DNA from: Sipunculus nudus
Taxonomy: Eukaryota > Annelida > Sipuncula > Golfingiida > Sipunculidae
Assembly (NCBI GenBank): GCA_026874595.1
Contig: CM049306.1
Coordinates: 21,935,019-21,999,018, forward strand
Direction: 5' to 3'
Length of the DNA: 64,000 nt
Part shown: piece after piece, positions 59,546 through 64,000 of the stretch
How the letters are laid out: every line of letters starts with the position of its first letter
Position numbering within the stretch: position 1 is the first letter of the stretch
Notes under the pieces: generated by a model
Told to the model about the DNA's origin: nothing
Databases searched by the model: none
The model's input: the letters and a program-made list of their open reading frames with translations, nothing else
Made by a program: the position numbers and the translations under genes

Positions 59546-60282
59546 GACAATGAATATTTTATCATCACAAATACTGTAACATATCAGTCACAATTATCAC
59601 CACCACCGCCACAAAATACTAGTTTTCTGTTAACTTGAAGCAGATGGCAAACAGCAGGAGTACATGGTAGGCAGCATGCTAACTATGGTCTACAAACTTC
59701 AGCATGGAACAGGAATTAAATCTGAAAATAAAATTTAAAATGTTTGGAATTTTTATCCCTCAATCATTAGCTTGATATAGACTTAATGGGGTGTTTTGTA
59801 CAAAACATATACTTAACAGTAGTATATATATTATTTGTATAGCAATATCAAGAAACCCAATTGGCCAAAGAGAGTATACAAACTGTGCACTATTGGTCTA
59901 CCTGTCTGTAGAAAATTCAAAGAAAGTGAGATCAAATCTGCTTAAACACCAAAACCTGAATTGAAAAATAGAAATGATATATTATAAATGATTGAATATT
60001 GGCTCTGGAGGCAAGGGATGCCAAACCCTTTCGACCTGATAATCAACTACGGTCGCCATAGCCAAATATATTTCCCTGACTTTTCCCTGGCTCCCCTAAA
60101 TATCAGAGAATTCCCTGACTTTTAATGAAATTCCCTGACTTTTCCCTGACCTTGAAAAAATATTTTTTCCCTGACATTTCCCTGACCGCTGGCAACCCTG
60201 CAAAGTGACCAGAACCTGGAATGATTATGATCATATCTTTCAAGTACGTACTGCATATCCCCCTCAAATATGATAGACATAT

Positions 60283-61168
60283 TGTTACAGATGCCTGTGT
60301 GCAGGGATGTTCCATGTGTTGTTGACATTAGGTTCGTGTAGCACGCATAGCTCGTTGCCATGACAGCATCGCCTGGCCGAGCCGGGCCGGCCCACGTGTG
60401 AACCCCGATATGTGGAGACACAGCGTTCTTGTTCTAGATGTTTCCTGTAACGCGTGTGTACTGTGTATCATGTTAGGTTCTTTGGATTGTTCGAGAAATG
60501 GAAAGTTCTCGGCTTGAGGTGAAAGTTATAAATAAGGGGCTGTGCTTTAGAGCCAAACAGAGAGGAGATAAATATTCCAGCGGTCACAGAAACGTGTAAG
60601 TCAGTTGTGGACCTTTCCCGATAAGTGCGGCAATTACAGATTTTCTTCTAAATTTGTGACGGATCATATATAGTCTTCAGTTTGCTTTCGGGATTAAAAC
60701 AAGAACTTCACTTTGGGGTTACAACGGATTGATTTTGTGAATAAACTGGACTGTTATTCTCTGAGAAGATTTATGTGAACTGGGTTGTACATTATAAAGG
60801 ACTTGTTATCGTGAATAAACTGGACTGTTATTCTCTGAGAAGATTTATGTGAACTGGGTTGTACATTATAAAGGACTTGTTATCGCTGTGACAGTGGTGG
60901 TATCCAGGTACTCTACACTTAAATTATATACTTGTATTGATTTGCTGTTGTACTGTTGTTATACTGTGATATAGTATTAATTTAGTGCATGTAATGTTAG
61001 GATTGTTTTAAGAAAAAAAATATAATTATTTGTTAACAAAAACCACTGACTTCATTCCATTAGACATTTCACGCTGCCTAGCGTTACAGAATCTGATTTT
61101 TTTAATCTCCATTACAAAATTTATGTTCGTCACGACTACGTGATCTGTTGATATGAGGTTCCGTAACA
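60283..61168 (+). mobile_element. Solo LTR, family A copy 3
   Basis: 886 bp from TGTTACAG to CCGTAACA, colinear with the copies at 11948 and 34058 (GCCTGGCCGAGCCGGGCCGG, TATA box TTATAAATAA at 60526, ATTCCAGCGG, and the tail after CTAGCGTTACAGAATCTG). It has an internal perfect or near-perfect 74-bp tandem duplication (60737 and 60811, starting GTGAATAAACTGGACTG). The polyadenylation signal is mutated to AAAAAA. No exact target duplication. Confidence 0.85.
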
Positions 61169-62035
61169 ATACCCTTTCAGGCAAGTTCTTTGAGAAGTTC
61201 CAAATCTGGCCAACTTGACCTTGAACTAAGCTCAAATCAGAGGAAATATAGGGTATTTTGTAAACCCTATATGTTTTGAAGTACTGGCCCAATTTTTGTG
61301 CCAGACCAAAAACTCCTTATCATATGATATGGGAAGAAATTTGAGTTCACAAGGTCAGAGTCAAGGTCACATGCTGCACTTCTTTAGAAAGTTTTTATGC
61401 ATATAATGGAAAACGTTACATAGAAAACTTTCAATCCTTCAGGTGTGGCTACATGACAATAAGGGAAAAATAATAAGACTCTTCTTAAATGTGCACCTGG
61501 ATAAATATGAAGCCAACCTTTCATCTGAAACCTTCCATCTCTCACATTGCTCATCTACCAGTAGGCGGAGAATCGTATTGATTTTTCGGTCACAATCAGC
61601 AGCAACTCTGAAAAAAAATTCATTGACTTTTAGCTGTAAAACCTTGCAAAATTCAAATTCGATCTCAAAACATCATTTTACTGCTAGCCCTAACCAAGTC
61701 CTTATTAAAAAATAATAACAGGAATGCTGCAGGAAAGAAGAGCAAACAAACTAGAAATTTCGATTTTACAATGTAAACTTCAAAGAAACTTGCACTCTGA
61801 TATCATGCATTTATCAAGTGTATATTTTTATCACACAGTAACATCAAATGGCTTCAATGGACCAAAGTATCTGCACTTTGCTCTGCCTTTATAGGTTTTT
61901 ACCTATGTAGAGTCATTTCCTTGTATAAAATGTTTTACTAGTATTATATATAAGTTGTGCATAACTGGTTATAAACAGTTCGTCTATCATGAATGCAAGG
62001 GTTGTAATACTTTGAAATTTTCCTCTTTCCAACGG
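61169..62035. other. No supported feature
   Basis: AT-rich; includes an AGTCAAGGTCAC phrase like that near 995. Confidence 0.5.
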
Positions 62036-62039
62036 TAAA

Positions 62040-62785
62040 GCCTAGGTCTCAACTACCACGTCCCACTACGATGTCTTACGGTTCATCTACGGCAAGCCAG
62101 AACGTGACAGTGTCAGGAATGAAGGTGATGAAATTGAAGACGTTAATTCACGTTCATCTACGGTGCTGCTACAGCACTGAGACGGTTATAACCACGTTCT
62201 CCTACGGTATAACGTGGCTTGTCGTTAAAACGTAGATAGGCCCCGTATGTCCCTTGGCTCGCCACGTTCTCTCTACGGTACTGCTACTGTAATCTACGTT
62301 CTGCCGTCACGGTAAATATGTTCAGCTACGTTTTTCTACGTTATCTTACAGCAATAGACGACGTTCTTGGATGACAAGAGGATTAACCGTGCTCAGGTCC
62401 CAGCTTTTGACAAACCAAATCAGTTCCCTCCTGGGGCAATGAGGCGCACATTCCTGTGTCAGGGGCTACGTTCTGTCCCTACCGGTTTGAACATTTCAAA
62501 AAGAACGTCGACCCCGCACCACCATCAACGTCCATTCACGTCCCCTTAAGGTGTCGTATGGTAAAACCCACGACCATGTCCTCCAACGACCTTCAAGACA
62601 AGGTGAACTGTAGTCAGAACGTGATAAGTGATACCTGGGCTTTAGGTATTAACACAGGGTTGTCTTTCCGCAGAAAATCCGCTAAAGATGCATCCTACCG
62701 TCATATCAATCTTTCAGTCTCACTTCACTCAGTGTAAAACTGATTCTGCTATCTCACATGCCTTCCTACGTGCACACGTGTATGC
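62040..62785. repeat. ACGT-rich CpG patch with degenerate CTACGG/ACGTTC repeats
   Basis: I count 17 ACGT tetramers between 62057 and 62625 and two more by 62780, far above the surroundings. Many lie in the phrases CCACGTTCTCCTACGGT, CCACGTTCTCTCTACGGTA, TCTACGTTCTG and TTCATCTACGGTGCTGCTAC. The patch looks like a degenerate short-period repeat but has no constant period. Reading frames through it have no recognisable protein. Confidence 0.6.
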
Positions 62786-62994
62786 AAAAAGAATTTGATG
62801 TAAACAATAATAACACTTTTGTATCGGAACGCGATTTTGCAATGAAATAAGTCAGGAAAATATAGAAAATTAAAGACCATTTTAAAGGAATATATAGAAA
62901 AAAATCGGGGAGTTTATTTAAGACCACCTGAAAATATTTCGTTTTTGTGTCATGTTAGTTACTACTTATCAGCCACTAATGTGGAAAACATCTA
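62786..62994. other. No supported feature
   Basis: AT-rich anonymous sequence. Confidence 0.5.
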
Positions 62995-63013
62995 TATATA
63001 TATATATATATAT
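62995..63013. repeat. Short (TA)n microsatellite
   Basis: About ten TA units. Confidence 0.95.
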
Positions 63014-63758
63014 TCACCTTTTCAACGGATTTGTGCAAAATGAAAAATGCCTTTTAGTGCACATTTATGCCTGACTAAGACAGTGCATGGGAAAGGCGTT
63101 ATTACGACCCCTGATTAATGGTTGGTGCTGTGTATTTTTTGTATCCATCCTCTGCATCATAACCCTACATGTGTGTACAAAAATCAAAAGGAAACAAAAA
63201 AAACCTTGCTAAACTTCGTGACCTTTGACACATTCACGTAATCGTTAATCTGTCGGCCATTATGCAGCATCGCTTTTTATAGTTAACTAACATGAACAGG
63301 TGAATGCACAGTAATTGTCAATTTCTTGAGCTGAAACAAATAAAATGTTTTATGATAAACCAAACCTCCTGAGGAATCGTATTAAACCATTGAAAACATT
63401 TGATATATTTATGTGATCGGTAAGCTGTCAGCCATTGGCAGTGAGATTGTTTTTTATCAATAATAAATGAAAACAGGTGAATATAAAGTGTTTTTCCGTA
63501 GAAGGTGTAAAATTATAAATGAATAAAATATATAAACTAATGAATTGTGTATGTTGATTTAATGATAATCTATTGTTGCAATTTTGTCCTTCAGTATTGC
63601 GGAGAAAGAGCTGAACATATGTCTGTTAAGTTTTTATCACCAATGCATACTCTGAATTTCCCTGTTTTTTAATAAAGGTCAAATCACCTATTATTTAATT
63701 AATCCCTTCAATCCATCCCCCAGTAATAACAATAATACTAGATCATGTCCAGGGTTTG

Positions 63759-63762
<4 letters not shown>
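63014..63762. other. Weak tandem pair, otherwise anonymous
   Basis: CGTAATCGTTAATCTGTCGGCCATTATGCAG (63238) and TGATCGGTAAGCTGTCAGCCATTGGCAG (63413), given by position, are alike and each is followed by a tract ending AACAGGTGAAT. This is a diverged duplication with a period near 180 bp. Confidence 0.5.

Positions 63763-63799
<37 letters not shown>
63763..63799. repeat. (TA)n microsatellite
   Basis: Continuous TA dinucleotides. Confidence 0.97.
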
Positions 63800-63802
<3 letters not shown>

Positions 63803-64000
63803 ATATAATTAAATGTGCATCAGTTGACACTGGAGAGACGTCCAGATGCTGACTCCTTAGAATACACTAGGAAGGAAAGCGACGTCAGTGCTCGGAATAT
63901 TTCCAAATTTAAATGATTTCGTGGTATTAAATTTGATGAAGTACATATCAAACAGAGAAACATATATTTATACTGACTTTTTAAAATACATCATAGCATG

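Larger units (their letters stand above)
56452..60205 (-). mobile_element. hAT-like DNA transposon, full length with target duplication
   Basis: The terminal inverted repeats are CAGGTTTGCCAGCAG (56457) and, reversed, CAGGGTTGCCAGCGG (60200). Both flanks carry CAAAG (56452-56456 and 60201-60205) as a 5-bp target duplication, giving an element of 3,744 bp. TTCCCTGACTTT-type words repeat next to both ends (about 56488-56511 and 60072-60187), all on the same strand, and are likely transposase-binding repeats. CAGGGTTG-type ends are typical of hAT, though canonical hAT duplications are 8 bp. A degraded transposase-like gene fills the middle. A three-fold tandem repeat of about 200 bp lies at 56640-57090. 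Confidence 0.8.

Overview
The window looks like AT-rich nuclear DNA from an invertebrate, most likely a mollusc. There are no operons, ribosome-binding sites or dense reading frames. Instead it holds many (TA)n arrays, tandem repeats with monomers of 32, 144-145, 155 and about 640 bp, and decayed animal transposons: LINEs, a Penelope-like element, Helentron/HINE-like elements, a hAT-like transposon, MITEs, tRNA-derived SINEs and LTR elements. The species call is an inference from repeat types alone. I see no intact protein-coding gene, rRNA or functional tRNA gene. The window is best read as intergenic or intronic DNA built from nested repeats.

Layout. 1-848: 155-bp tandem array broken by a probable solo LTR. 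4.06-6.6 kb: two HINE-like elements around a possible coding remnant. 9.35-11.45 kb: 5'-truncated Penelope-like element (RT tail plus frameshifted GIY-YIG domain, hammerhead-like motif near its 3' end), bounded by TA repeats. 11.69-15.93 kb: a LINE on the minus strand, split by an 843-bp solo LTR with a 5-bp target duplication and by a 1.5-kb insertion that itself carries a Harbinger-like MITE. 18.1 kb: reversed HINE-like terminus. 20.9-21.45 kb: two tRNA-derived SINEs facing each other. 25-50 kb: mostly anonymous sequence with several very old, colinear diverged blocks, a MITE at 29.9 kb, a second solo LTR at 34.1 kb, a split 32-bp minisatellite at 38.5-39.6 kb, a solo LTR of a miniature retrotransposon at 43.4 kb and a CRE/TATA promoter-like segment at 44.5 kb. 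45.4-48.6 kb and 54.5-55.5 kb: two HINE-like elements of one family. 51.2-51.6 kb: second LINE RT remnant. 52.65-53.32 kb: tandem miniature LTR retrotransposon (LTR-internal-LTR-internal-LTR). 56.45-60.2 kb: DNA transposon with terminal repeats, target duplication and a degraded transposase-like gene. 60.3-61.2 kb: third solo LTR. 62.0-62.8 kb: ACGT-rich CpG patch.

The most unusual item is the miniature retrotransposon at 52652-53319. It has no coding capacity, carries a proline-tRNA-type primer site after each of its first two LTRs, and has a tRNA-like segment with A-box and B-box sequences inside the LTR. The resemblance to Cassandra-type TRIMs, which carry 5S rRNA promoter sequence in their LTRs, is an inference. 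The few sequences that could belong to host genes (exon-like ORFs at 16174 and 49440, promoter-like segments at 39005 and 44501) are weakly supported and flagged as such.
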